From NCBI GenBank assembly GCA_025266875.1, contig JALLLT010000040.1:1-64000 (forward strand): a stretch of DNA of 64,000 nucleotides, written 5' to 3'. The DNA comes from Fennellomyces sp. T-0311 (taxonomy: Eukaryota; Mucoromycota; Mucoromycetes; Mucorales; Lichtheimiaceae). The translations under genes were made by a program, and so were the position numbers. Positions 12,567 to 24,778 of the stretch are shown here, one piece after another. Positions within the stretch are counted from its first letter, which is position 1. The number at the start of each line of letters is the position of its first letter. The notes below the pieces were generated by a model, which was given only the letters and a program-made list of their open reading frames with translations, was not told the origin of the DNA and did not search any database.

Positions 12567-14766
12567 AAGAGTTGCAAAGAAGTTATATCACTCAATGTTT
12601 TCGAGACATCGTCCTCTTATATATCAATCCCTGTCTTTTACTATTTATGGATCCGCACACTTGTAGAGTATTGCTTGAAACCTTGTTGCATTATTATTGT
12701 TTCATTCGCTTATTTATTAAATCAATGCTACATCGTACGCATTTGTTTGCTCAAGTACTACGAGAAAATCAGTTGTGTTGTCCACGCGCTTATTTGATAA
12801 GTTATGCAGGAAGCAATTAACCTATCAATCGTAGTTTGATTATACATTGTAACGAGTAAAGTCGGTCTGTGCTACCACAGTTTCCTAATCCAATTTTTTC
12901 ATCAGATTTTTATCTTTTTTTCATCATATTCTTATCTTTTTTTCATCATATTCTTATCTTCTTTTTATAATATTTTTATAATACTATACACATATATTCA
13001 ACTTCTTTTTATCTTTTATTACTACTTCTTTATCAGTGTGTAACCGCTGAACAAGTATAAATAGCCCGATTTTGCAGAGCGAATAAGGCAGTTAACTTAT
13101 ACTCATTGTTTACACACAAACATTAGGCAAACCCTTTATATCTTTTTGATCTGAATAAGCCAAAAGTGCTAAGATCTATTATTTTTGTTAACTCACCCAG
13201 CCTACAAACCTTTTTTTTACTCTTAAACTTATATTGTGAACTACCGTTCACTCTCCTACAAGAAATACTCTTTCAACGTGAACTCGGTCCTAGTTTTACG
13301 CGTACACTTAGCCTCCTATACGCCACATGTGGAAGTAGCTTCCAGTGCCACTATTCCAAAAACTGCTTTCATCTGATCAGATGTCGTATCGTTCAACGCT
13401 AAACGTACTTCCAAGAATTAGTTCTTCCTGCTTAGAAATCGAGAGCACCGCTTAATTGTTAATGATTATAATTTACCTCGTTTGCCTCGGGTCTATGTCC
13501 CGCATATGTATACCGTATGCTAATTATAATAATCGCTTAATGAACAAAAAATAACGCGGTTTAGTAAATGTATCGATTGATTAAAACTTATACCCTTCAA
13601 TGTGGGAGCAATGCCTTTTAAAACGCCTTAAACCTATTTAAGCTTAGGATTTCCACTTGTGTGGAATATGAAGAATATAAAAAAGTGCCCTGAAACATTA
13701 TCCATCAAGTGGTCCAGGCGTGATTCGTACTGTACATAAAATGACTTCAACATTTTTGGAATGTATATCAACGTTTGATATACTGGATTGTGCAGGCCGA
13801 CGAAAGCCATAATGTACATTTTTCTCCTAACTTCCCGCCGCTTGTAAAACCATAATTACCTGGTAAAAGACTTTGCAGACTAGATCCAGAGGTGTATAAT
13901 ATGACTTTCAGAGGATATATTTTGCTTATTTATCGGGCCTTTACCCAAAGTACTCTTACCGTTTCCAAGTTTATTGAGGGATGAACAGTAAATAGAAGCA
14001 CCTGAAGAGGATACAAAAGTATAGTTTTTATCCCGTGATTCAGGCAATGTTTTGTATACTTGAACGTACCGCATCCATGCTGATTATATCTTCAAGATCC
14101 TTAAAAGCCTGTGGTACATACCGAGCCATATTGAGAATCCCAGAAACCTTACAGGAAATACGTTAAATGGGCATTTGTATCGTCCCTCAATCCTACAGCA
14201 ATGATGTATAACTTGCCATTTCCCAAACCTTCTTCTTACACACCGTTTGATATTCTCTTCGCACAACAGTCGCCCATAAATTTGACAACGTGTTACCCAC
14301 ACGTAGCTCCCTTTATAACGTCATCGCTGCAATTCAAGTGGTCAATGACCTATTGATCTACAACATCCTCCGACTTTAGGAAGGACCATTTCGAATGTCA
14401 ACAGCTGCCGGCCCTCGATGCTGGAACCTTGAGGAACTGCAGGGAGCCAAGCTTGGTCGCAATCTGTGTAGAATTGTTTACATCGTATCTGTTGCTGGAA
14501 TGTAGATGCAACGATGAGTAAAGAGCCAGAATTAAGCCCCATTTAAACTAGGATGTGGAAGTGAAAAAGGTGACCAAGCTCTAGATTTTTTCCCTGAAAC
14601 AGAGGGCACAACCAGCATAAAGTAAGCTTCGTTCACACCAGTATTAAATGTTAACATGATTCAACGCATGCCAAGGTCAAGATTGGAAATTGCTGGTAAG
14701 TATGGGTCCAAAGCAAGTATTTTATTCGCGTGAGGGACATGATTGGTACAGATGAAAAGTTATCAG
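12567..14766. other. intergenic region between FAO copies 3 and 4
   Basis: Contains the copy 3 promoter, then a TC-rich tract (about 12890-13020, repeats of TTTTTATCTTYTTTTCATCATA) and sequence similar to that upstream of copy 1. Between 13.6 and 14.6 kb several short minus frames occur, but they do not join by plausible splicing and match nothing I recognise. They may be remains of an old element. Confidence 0.45.
12616..12625 (-). promoter_or_regulatory. TATA box of FAO copy 3
   Basis: Minus strand GATATATAAG followed by AGGACG, about 50-60 nt before the ATG, matching the position and context seen before copy 1. The promoter looks intact although the coding exon is frame-broken. Confidence 0.6.
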
Positions 14767-17166
14767 CTACAACGATGGTGTGGCTTTGGTGCTCTTGATA
14801 ATGTTGGAAGCGACGTATAAAGCCACGGCCTCTGTCGAAACCATAGGGTTTACACCAGTTGAAGCAGGGAACAATGAAGCGTCCGCAACATACAAATTCT
14901 TGACATCCCATGTTTCTCCGGTTGGTTTTGTAGCTCCTGCTTCGGGAGTTACACCCAGTCGACTTGAATGGCAAAGATAAAAGGGCTTAATATTTCAAAA
15001 GCTTTGCGCACAATATCAAAAAACAGTACTCACCATGTTCCCATCACATGAGGGGCGTAATGAGTACTGACTCCACTGTCAGGCAATCCATATCGCAGTA
15101 CTTGCTCACGCCAGGCCACAAATCGAGCATTGTCAGCACGGATTTCTTCATCTTTGCCAAATACAAACGGGTCAATGCCAGTCTGAGTGGTATAAATTTC
15201 GCGCGCGCCGGCAGCACAAAGAATCTTAATATGGTCGTCGAGGCCTTGTTGCAGTCGTTCTCGGTCCCCTTGGGATAACGCATAGGTAAATGAGACCTCA
15301 CCATTTGGCTTTGATATCACAGTTCCGCTTGAATCATTCTCGCACATGAAAACCATCACGGGCAAAGTATACCGATGCTTGAGAATAAACTGCTTGTGCT
15401 TGAGACTTCCTCGCCATGGTAATATGCTTTGAACCATTCCAGCTTGCCCTGGTATAATCATAAACCGGATACCGTCACGAACTTCTGCCATCTTGAGATA
15501 ATTGTTAGAAGTTACTTTCAGTACGCTGTAGAAGGAACTTACAGCAGTAATGATTGCGCCTTCATGCGGGTTAACAGGCTCATCAAAAACGCCATAAACA
15601 ACAGTGGTTGGATGGACTCGCAAGTTTCGGCCGATATTTTTGTTTGTCAGTCCACTGTTAATTAGGATACCAGGTGTTCTAAATGGCCCTGCAGAAACTA
15701 CCACACGATTCGCATAGATGTTTGTTTTTGCTTCTCCATGAACGGAGCATTCGACTCCAATAGCCTTTCCATTTTGAACCAACACTCGAGTCACCTGAGA
15801 TCGATCCAAAAACTTGGCGCCATACTTGTGTGCATCGCGTAACCATGTGTTCATTGTTCCATTTTTTATTCCATCCCGACATCCAAGGATACACCAGTTG
15901 CACTCGTGAGGGTTTCCGCCGGTATTCCGAGGAACATCAAAAACGTCATAACCAAGTTTTCTAGTGTCGCACATTGTTAAGCAAATGGGCTCGCAGTGAA
16001 AATAATATTACGTACTGGCAGCCATCTTTCATGAGCTGATTCGCCTTGTTATGTTTTATGTTTTTGGTCGTTGCGCCAATACGCTCATAAACCCGATCCA
16101 AATCAACGGCAAACTGTAACAGCATATTGATTATTAGCGTTTCTCGGTGACATACATTGTGATGTTGTCGTTAAAACTACCTGTGGAGACAAAAAGTATG
16201 GAATGCCATGTTCTTTACCCCACTTTTCACGGATGTCATGGGGAGGCTATTGCAAAGAAGAAAATCTATTGATTTAAACGCTTTTTAATAGCAGTGCGAC
16301 TTACTTTGAGAGAAGCTGAAAAATTAACTGTTGTCGCACCACCAAAAGTGTTAATGATTATGGTTTGCATCAATCCATCTGCGCTTATAACAGGTGCGCC
16401 GGTATCAAATAATCGCGGTACCCCTTCTTCCTCAGTCACTGGGAACTCAGACTCATGGTAATAAGAGCCCTTTTCAATAACGAGGACTGATTTTCCTGCT
16501 GCTGCAAGCTCTGCTGCACATGTGCCTTTAAATAATCTGCCGTTATTCTTTGATCACCCCGTTGGCTGTATCTTACTCACCGCCGCCTGCACCTGTCCCG
16601 ACAACAATGGCATCGAAGCGTTGAATTTTTGACAACTCTTCGAGTGTTATCATGGGAAGTCGCTCGGTCGGATTTGCTGCTTGATAATCTGGTCGGCTTC
16701 GGACAGGGTCACATCCTTCGTAACCCATTGCTGGGTATGCTGGACAGTTGATATGACTGTAAATGCTGCCAAGAAATGGACCAGTGAACAATCTATACAG
16801 GCCAACTAAAGATGGCAAAGTGGATGATTTCCAGGTGAGAAATATGGCTTCTCGCTCCGGTCGAGTGAGTGAAGCAAACTCCTTGCGATGCCCGGTCAAT
16901 GCAAAGGTGCCATCTGCTGTTGCCAAAGTATCAAGCGTGTCTTGGAGGGCCTTCTTTGCGTCGGAAGGAAAATCACTAAGCTTGCCAACAATGCGAGAGA
17001 TAGCTGAAGAGCCGGAGTACTTTGCATAATTTGACACTTCGGCTGTTCGAGCGGTTGTAGCGGGATGACCATCGGCGAGGGCATTTTCCTCTTGTTCGGT
17101 AAGAGGCGTAACGATTGTATCAGCAATAGCTGCCAATATTTTAATCTGGGGCTCGGTGAAATCCAT
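14767..17166 (-). CDS. FAO: long-chain fatty alcohol oxidase, copy 4 (GMC oxidoreductase)
   Basis: Intact seven-exon FAO. The start is taken at 17164-17166 (MDFTEPQIKILAAIADT) because all other copies begin within a few residues of this FTE motif; a frame extension to 17187 is possible. The stop TAG is at 14767-14769. Exon 1 ends at VVGTGAGGG. The fifth exon (15974 downwards) has GNPHECNWCILGCRDGIKNGT and RVVVSAGPFRTPGILINSG. Exon 6 ends with the active-site His in APHVMGT, followed after the intron by CRLGVTPEAGATK and GVNPMVSTEA. The C-terminus KATPSL is not a consensus peroxisomal signal. By eye it is closest to copy 3, with long identical runs in exons 5 and 6, which suggests a recent duplication. 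Confidence 0.95.
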
Positions 17167-18408
17167 AATTTGGATAAAAAAGAGCAAATAAGCTATCCGA
17201 AGTTCTCAGGTGCTCAGTCCTTTTATATACCACCCCTTTGTTTTTTCTATTTATGGGTAGGTGCATTTGTATGACCTTGCTTGAAACCTTCTTGCTTCTA
17301 TTTTATCAATGTTATCAAGCGGATGCATACAATCCTTGATTCGGGGTTACACACTGTGCTCTTTTTGAATCGAGCCAAGTGCAGGAATAGCTAATTCCTT
17401 TAACCGCATAATTTTTCTGACCATGCGAGAAGGCACCGAAAAATTTATTACTGTTAGATTTGCTGTATACAAGAAAATAAGTACAATGTCTAGTTGTCAT
17501 TTAGCGACTACTTTCACTTTGTGAAGAGCATGTGTATGTTCCAAGTTTCTTCGATCCAGCAAATAGCTGAATAGGAACAGCATAGACCAGACGTTTATTA
17601 ATCTTCAATTAATGCACAACACATATTGTCAAGCATCAGTGCCTCTTCCAAAGTATAGATTGACGTGGACCACTACTGAAAAAAGACACATCTGATTCTC
17701 ACAGTACTTACTACTAATTCTCTCTTATTTGTTTGTTAACTTTACCACATTATGGTTAGGAATGTACTTTTCATCGATAAGTGCGTACGTATGTGTAGGC
17801 CTAAGATAACCTAACGCCAACAAACTGTAATTTGAGGTGCTTAAGCGGATGCAGGCGTATATAGTTTTTTTTTTGCAAGTTGCCCCTGAATTTCAAAATT
17901 GAATTTGGGTGCTATGTGTGAGAACAAAACTCAAAGCCGAAAAATGGAACCTTGGTAGAATTTATAATGTTATGGAAGTTGGTAGCAGGGATTGAAACGG
18001 TTTTTTTTTTTTTGGTAAAAACGAGTCCTATATTCTATTTGTAAGGGACATACTAATTAATGCACGCGGCGTCGAGGGCTTGTGTGACAGATGCATAGGG
18101 CATTACAGTAAATATTTACTTCGATGGACTCACATGACCCAATGCAATGCAACCCTGAGATATCTCAGCCGATCATGCAAAGACGTACGTAGCGATTGAA
18201 CTTATCAGTTTCATTAATAGAAAAGTGAACTTATTATAAGCAACTACAAAAGATGGATACAACTAAGTCTCGAGTTCTGTAACATAATTGCTGCTACGGA
18301 ATTTAACAATAGAAAAAGCTAGATGTAGTTTCAAAATATTGTATGCAAAAATAAAGCAAGAACGGGATTATAGGCTTGAGATAGATTATATCACAAATGT
18401 GTGGTATC
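17167..18408. other. intergenic region between FAO copies 4 and 5
   Basis: Holds the copy 4 promoter, whose upstream side (17250-17340) resembles the copy 3 upstream region (CTATTTATGG, then GCTTGAAACCTT). The rest is AT-rich with poly-T runs (17863-17874, 18001-18014). No gene or RNA is supported. Confidence 0.5.
17221..17230 (-). promoter_or_regulatory. TATA box of FAO copy 4
   Basis: Minus strand GTATATAAAA followed by GGACTGAGC, about 55-65 nt before the ATG. It is the best TATA match in the array. Confidence 0.65.
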
Positions 18409-20841
18409 TTATTTGGAAGCCTTGATAATATTGGAAGCGACATACAGAGCGACAGCTTCGGTGGTCACCATAGGATTGACACCAGTTGACGTTGGGAACA
18501 ACGAGGCATCGGCAACATATAAGTTCTCCACTTCCCAAGTTTCGCCAGTTGTCTTTGTTGCTCCAACTTCGGGAGAAACGCCAAGGCGACTTTGCAAAAA
18601 AAAAAAAAAAACATCAGCTTTTAAGAAGTGCTATTTGCGTCTCTTCCTTACCAAGTTCCCTGAGGGTGCGCACTAAGGATGGTGCTAACACCAGTATCGG
18701 GCAAGCCATACTGTCTGATTTGTTGTCTCCACTTGACAAAACGTGGATGATCGGGACGGATTTCTTCGTCCTTGGCGAATACGAACGGATCGACCCCGAT
18801 TTGGATAGTGTAGATTTCTCGTGCACCAGCAGCACATGCAATTTGAACAGTGTTGTCGATAGCTTCGATGATACGATCACGATCACTTTGGACGAGATTG
18901 TAGTCGAATGACACCTCACCCTTGTCGTTTGTGCTGACATAACCAGTTGATTCCTTCTCACTTGGTAGGATAATGAAGGGCGAGAAATACTTGTACTTCA
19001 AAGCCTGCTGCTTGTGTTTCAATGCACCAGACCATGGTAAGATACCATAGAGTGCACCGGCATGTACGTTGGGCACCTCAAGTCTGACATCATCAGCAAC
19101 CATTGCAACCTAATCCGATAATTAAGATTCTATTGGATGTTTTATCCTTCTTTTATACTTACAGTAGTCAAGATTGATCCGTAGTCCATGTTAACAGGCT
19201 CGTCGAAAACACCAAAGACGAAACTGCAAGGGTGAATACGCAGGTTGCGACCAATGTGCTTGTTTGTAAGGCCACTGTTAAGCAAGATTCCAGGCGTGCG
19301 CATTGTACCACCAGAGATGACCACGCGACTTGCAGAAACAATAGTCTTATTTTCACTACCGTGGACAAACACCTCAACACCAGTTGCCTTGCCATTCTCA
19401 ACCACCACACAATTCACACGGGTACGGTCCAAAAACTTGGCTCCGTGAGCGTAGGCATCCCTCAACCAAGTGTTCATGGTTCCGTTCTTGACACCATCTT
19501 TGCATCCATAGTAGCAGTGGTTGCATTCGTGGGAACGTCCGCTAGTGTTCTGTGGTACATCGGCAACGGTAAAGCCGGTCTTACTATGAAGGCAACATGT
19601 TAGCATAACGTACTTTAAAAACAGGCTTTGAAACAGGTTTTAAAAACCGGTTTTTAATGTTTTGTGGGGAAGGTAGGACATACTTGCAACCGTCGATCAC
19701 AAATTGATTTGGCTTGTTGTGCTTGATGCCGGAAGAAGTTGCTCCAATACGCTGATAAACACGGTCCAAGTCGGCAGCAAACTAGTATTGGTGTGTCAAC
19801 TCCTGTTTATCTCGTGTATACTCGTGTTTTCTTACCTGCGGCGACAAAAAGTGCGGCAAACCAAAATCTTTAGCCCACTTTTCGCGTACTACATGGTTAG
19901 GCTTTCATATGAAAGCGTGAGCAATACTTGTCAAAGATAGAAATAAATACCAATTTTTTTTTACCTTGAGTGAAGCGGACCAGTTGATGGTTGTGCCGCC
20001 ACCGAAAACACTTGCGTAGAGCATCTGGACGTTGCCATTCTCGCTAATAAGAGGATCACCGTTATCGAGCAAAGTGGCGCCTTGTTCTTCAGTGAGAACG
20101 AACTCACTCTCATGGTAGTAACGTCCCTTTTCAATGACAAGGACTGATTGACCTGCAGCAGCAAGTTCAGCGGCGACAACACCTAAATAATAATAAAAAA
20201 AAAGTTTTAGCCGAAAGAGAAAAGAATGTCACCATGAAGTCTTGCGTACCACCACCAGCACCGCTACCAACAATAATTGTATCAAAACTGGGGATTTGCG
20301 CAAGCTCCTCTGGAGTCAACATGGGCAAGCGTTCGGTTGGATTTGCTGGCTTGTAGTCAGCAGCACTGCGAGCAACGTCGATACCATCATATTTCATAGC
20401 AGCGTAGGCGGGGCAGTTAGCCGAGCGGTATATTGTGTTGAGGATTACACTCGTGAGAGATTTGTAAAGTCCAAGCTCGCCAGGGAATGGAGAAGCCTTC
20501 CAGCCCAGCAAAACAGCCTCACGTTCCTCTCTTGAAAGAGTGGGGAATGCCTTGCTTTTACCAGCCAAGATTTGGGTGCCTTCCGCAGTGGATAACAAGT
20601 CAAGGATATGTTTGATACCTGCCAGCTTATCTTCACGAAGACCCTGGAGTCTCTTGAGGATAATAGGCACCTGCGATGCACCCGAAAATTTCGCAAAGCT
20701 TGCAATGTCGTCGGTCGGAACCGTAGCGGGATGGCCATCGCTAGTCAGTGCAACCTCTTCTTGTTCAGTAAGGGGAGCGACAACAGTGTCAGCAAGAGCT
20801 TCCACAACGCTAACTTGAGCTTCGGTAAATTTGGCAACCAT
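18409..20841 (-). CDS. FAO: long-chain fatty alcohol oxidase, copy 5 (GMC oxidoreductase)
   Basis: Intact seven-exon FAO, ATG 20839-20841 (MVAKFTEAQVSVVEALADT), stop 18409-18411. Exon 1 ends IIVGSGAGGG, the FAD-binding loop. Exon 2 resumes with VVAAELAAAGQSVLVIEKG. Exon 5 has HECNHCYYGCKDGVKNGT and RVVISGGTMRTPGILLNSG. The active-site His is in SAHPQGT, with Gln where other copies have Met; Asn is in GVNPMVTTEA. It is visibly richer in C-ending codons than its neighbours, and its antisense frames are long for that reason, which may mean higher expression. The C-terminus is NIIKASK, with no peroxisomal signal. Total length is close to the 680-700 residues usual for fungal FAO. Confidence 0.95.
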
Positions 20842-22384
20842 GAGTTTTAGAGAAAAGAAAACTTAAAAGAAGAAGGATGTGACTTTGGCAGCTTGTTCGT
20901 CAAGACCTTTTTATATTCAACATGCCATTGGAAATACTTCTCTTAGTGCAACATTATATTTGGAGCAGTGCGTTACATAACCTGTAATGTATAACGCCGC
21001 AGACATAATTTGTGCATGAGAATATTTGATACAGGAGGAAAATTGTAGCTAACGTTTACTGTCAATGGTTTCTTTAATCGTACTACACTATTATCCTATG
21101 ATCATGCACGATAAAGCTTATTTGACTGGGCTTGGACAAAGCATAGAGGTTGCAGTTGTGTATTTGCCCCGCGCATTCTGTATCACTTTTGTAAACATTT
21201 TTTTCCTGGTTATACGTTACACCATAGAAAAAGTCGGGATCCCTTTGCTGTCTTTCTTTCGTGTGCAAGCCTTGTGCATCTGAGAAGTCAAGCAAGGCGT
21301 CAAATGTTAAGTACCCGACCAAAGGAGGTTTCAGTAGGCATATCTACCAAACGCTACACAAAACACGTTCCAAATATATGAAGATGGTAGTTAACCCAGG
21401 TTATTTTCGTGGTCTACTTTGTTCGGATGCGGGTGCATGGAGATCTAGCCGGAATTCTAAAATGCATTTAATTTTTGCAAAACCCTTCCTTCCGTTTCCC
21501 GATGATACGGTACGCATTCTATTTTAACTGCAACTGCTGAAAGGGCTTGGGCTACTGCAGGAGAAAAGCAGGAACAGTATGCCTGGGAATAAGTCCAAAT
21601 TCTCATTGATAAATGTTCGAAAGACCACGCTAGGTCACAAGTTCAGATATACTTCGTGCTATAAGCTATACCTCTAAAATACATTGCTACTAACGAGATG
21701 AAACTGTCTCTCTGAGCTGCATACTTCCAATAGAAATGCGTTTATCGCCAAGCATCAATGTACGTATTAGGAAGGAAGGTCAATTCACGGAATTTGAACT
21801 TGAGCAAACGGGATGACAGAGTTTATTTATACGATAGGCAAAAAGGCCCGTGCTTTCCATCGACGAAAGTAAGCCAATGCTTACTGCTTCAAATATATCG
21901 TGTATCAACGTAAGTCACCTCATAAATTCGGGATAGGTAAGGTGTATCTGTTTAGTGGTATTTTTAACGACAGTGATTTTTTATAACCGTCGGTACATAT
22001 TTCTAGACGGATGGCGCGAATGGTTGCACGGATACACAACTTACACAAAATTCCAAGTGTAAAGAACGAGATAGCATATGAATAATTTTGAAGTGAAGAA
22101 AAAATACCCGATAGAAAAAATAGAGGAAGAGTTGCGCGAGACATAAGGCCTTTGATTCCTTTCATTTTAACCTCTAGACATTCAAGAGGATGGAAGCTGG
22201 ACGTATAGCAAGAGTTTTCGGTTTTTACAGTGTAGAATATAAAAAATTAAGAGACCTTACCCTTGTTTTTTGAAATATGAGCTTAAATATTCATATTCGG
22301 TTGATGTTCAAGTTAGAGTTTATTATGCTAACTTTACTCAACTATATCGTAGACCACATAGAAGTTTTTTTTTTCAATATGCCA
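20842..22384. other. intergenic region between FAO copies 5 and 6
   Basis: Apart from the copy 5 promoter I see no gene, repeat or RNA. Short frames on both strands (for example 21065-21283 and 21261-21527) have no recognisable motif. Confidence 0.5.
20907..20917 (-). promoter_or_regulatory. TATA box of FAO copy 5
   Basis: Minus strand GAATATAAAAA followed by GGTCTTGACG, about 65-75 nt before the ATG, in the same layout as the other copies. Confidence 0.6.
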
Positions 22385-24778
22385 TTACAGATGCGCATCG
22401 GATTTGGCAGCTTTGATTATATTGGATGAAACGTGCAACGCAACTGCCTCTATGGTCACCATTGGATTGACCCCTGCTGATGAGGGCAGCAATGATGCAT
22501 CTGCCACATATAAATTCTTGACTTCCCATGTCTCACCGGATGGTTTGGTAGCTGATATCTCGGGAGATAAACCGAGGCGACTATCAGTTGCGCTTAAAAG
22601 GTAAGCATTATATTCAAGGACTTTAAATATGAGTACTTGCCATGAACTCATTGGGTGTGCACTGAGGTAAGTGGTGACCCCATCGCCTGTCAATCCATGC
22701 TGACGTACTCGTGCTCTCCATTGCTTAAGTCGCGGATTGTTAATGTTTGCTTCTTCGTCCTTGTAAAATATAAATGGATTGATACCAAGTTGCATAGTAT
22801 GTATTTCGCGTGCCCCCACCGAACACAGCACTTGAATTGCACTGTCGACAGCTTTCAAAATTCGCTCATGATCACTACGATGAAGAGTGTAGTCAAACGT
22901 CACTTGACCACACTTGTCCGTGGTAACATATCCGCTGGATTCTCGATCACTTGTAAGAGTAATTAATGGCATAAAGTATCGGTATTTTAGGACGAGTTGC
23001 TTATGATGTAATGAACCGCGCCAAGGCAGTAAACCATAGAGTGCTCCTGCATGCACGTTTGGGACCTCAAGTTTTACACCATCAGCAACATCAGCCACCT
23101 AAAATTTTCTTTGGTAAAAGTTCCTGAGCAGTATTGATAAACTTACAGCAGTTATTATGGAACCTTGATGCATATTGATAGGCTTATCGAAAACGCCAAA
23201 GACCAGAGTACTAGGATGGATGTGTAAATTTCGACCGATATGCTTGTTTGTGAGGCCACTGTTGATCAACAGTCCAGGTGTTCTCATTGACCCTGCAGAA
23301 ACCACTATACGATCTGCATAGATATTAACTTTAGATTCTCCCTGAATGGTGCATTCGACGCCAACAGCCCTATTGTCTTGGATCAACACGCGGGTCACTT
23401 CAGATCGATCAATGAACTTGGCTCCGCAGTCATGTGCATCGCGTAACCAAGTGTTCATTGTGCCGTTCTTTACACCATCTTTGCATCCATAGAAGCACCA
23501 GTTACATTCATGCGATCGTCCGCTGGTGTTTTGAGGAACTTCACAAACAGGGAACCCAGTTTTTCTGCAGAATACCCTGTTAGACGGACTTGTAAAGTTC
23601 CAGGAAAGAAATATAAGGCCATACATGCATCCTTCTAGCAGGTATTGATTCGATTTGTTATGCTTGATACCTGATGTACTTGCACCAATGCGATTATAAA
23701 CATGATTCAAATCCGTAGTAAACTATATCGTAATATTCAATTTCCAAATTGTATATGGTACTCAATTATGAATTTTATGTTACCTGAGTAGATAAAAAGT
23801 ATGGCAATCCAAAGTCTTTTGCCCATTTTTTGCGTGTATGCTGAGACGGCTATAGTTGGATGTAAACGTACGAGGCAATAATTCAGCGTAAAGTAATAAA
23901 GTTTACCTTTAGGGACGCTGACCAATTGACTGTTGTTGAGCCACCAAATGTCGAGGCGAAAAGCATTTGAACGTTTCCACTTTTATTCAGCAGCGGCTCT
24001 CCCGAATCGAGTAGCGTAGTGATACCATGTTCTTCCGTGAGTTGATATTCGCGTTCATGGTAATATCGGCCTTTTTCAATGACCAGCACGGATTGATCTG
24101 CTGCAGCAAGCTGTGCAGCACATACCCCTATTCAGTTCTTCGCGTTAGCAAAAGCTGACATTCTACATATTATTCCTGGACATTCTTACCTCCACCAGCG
24201 CCACTTCCAATAATAATGACATCGAATTTTTGAATCCGAGTCAACTCTTCGAGCGTCATCATTGGTAAACGCTCGGTAGGGTGTGTTGGCTGGTAATTAG
24301 GAGAATTGCGCACTGGATCACAGCCTTCATAACCCATGGCAGGATACGCCGGACAATTTAAATGTCGATAGATTGTGTTGAGGCATATACTGGTGATTGC
24401 CTTATATACTGCTATCTTGGCTGGATCTACGGAGTTCTTCCAACTCAATAATATGGATTCACGCTCTGACCTTGAAAAAGAAGTGAATTCTTTGTGATAC
24501 CCAGCCAGCTTGAGCGTCCCTTCTGCAGTAGCCAGATTGTCAAGTATATCGTGCATCGCTTGCTGTTGATGTGGAGGAAAGTTGTTCATCCGGGAGATGA
24601 TTAGAGGTACATTTGCCGAGCCTGAGAACTCTGCATAACTTGACATATCTGTTGCCTGCGCACAAGCAGGATGGCTGTCATTGAGAATTGCGGCTTGTTC
24701 TTCCTCGGTAAGAGATGCAACAAGTGTATCTGCAATAGATTCTAGCACTTTGATATGGGCTTCAGTAAATTCTGTCAT
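22385..24778 (-). CDS. FAO: long-chain fatty alcohol oxidase, copy 6 (GMC oxidoreductase)
   Basis: Intact seven-exon FAO. The start is the ATG 24776-24778 (MTEFTEAHIKVLESIADT), aligned with the other copies; the upstream open frame is not used. The stop is at 22385-22387. FAD loop IIGSGAGGG; HECNWCFYGCKDGVKNGT; His in SAHPMSS; Asn in GVNPMVTIEA. Two introns are odd. The last (22581-22640) starts with GC (GCAAGT) instead of GT, and both it and the intron at 23565-23624 are 60 nt and stop-free, so retention would insert 20 residues without breaking the frame. It is the only copy ending in a peroxisomal PTS1-type tripeptide (DAHL). It is the most recent relative of the relic at 26.1 kb. Confidence 0.95.

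Noticed and set aside
13880..14542. Three neighbouring minus frames as a possible gene
   Set aside because: Exons cannot be joined with plausible splice sites in frame and no product is recognisable; kept only as a note in the intergenic entry.
20242..20850. Several long plus-strand frames opposite FAO copy 5
   Set aside because: They are antisense shadows of the codon-biased FAO exon 1; the minus strand matches the family throughout.
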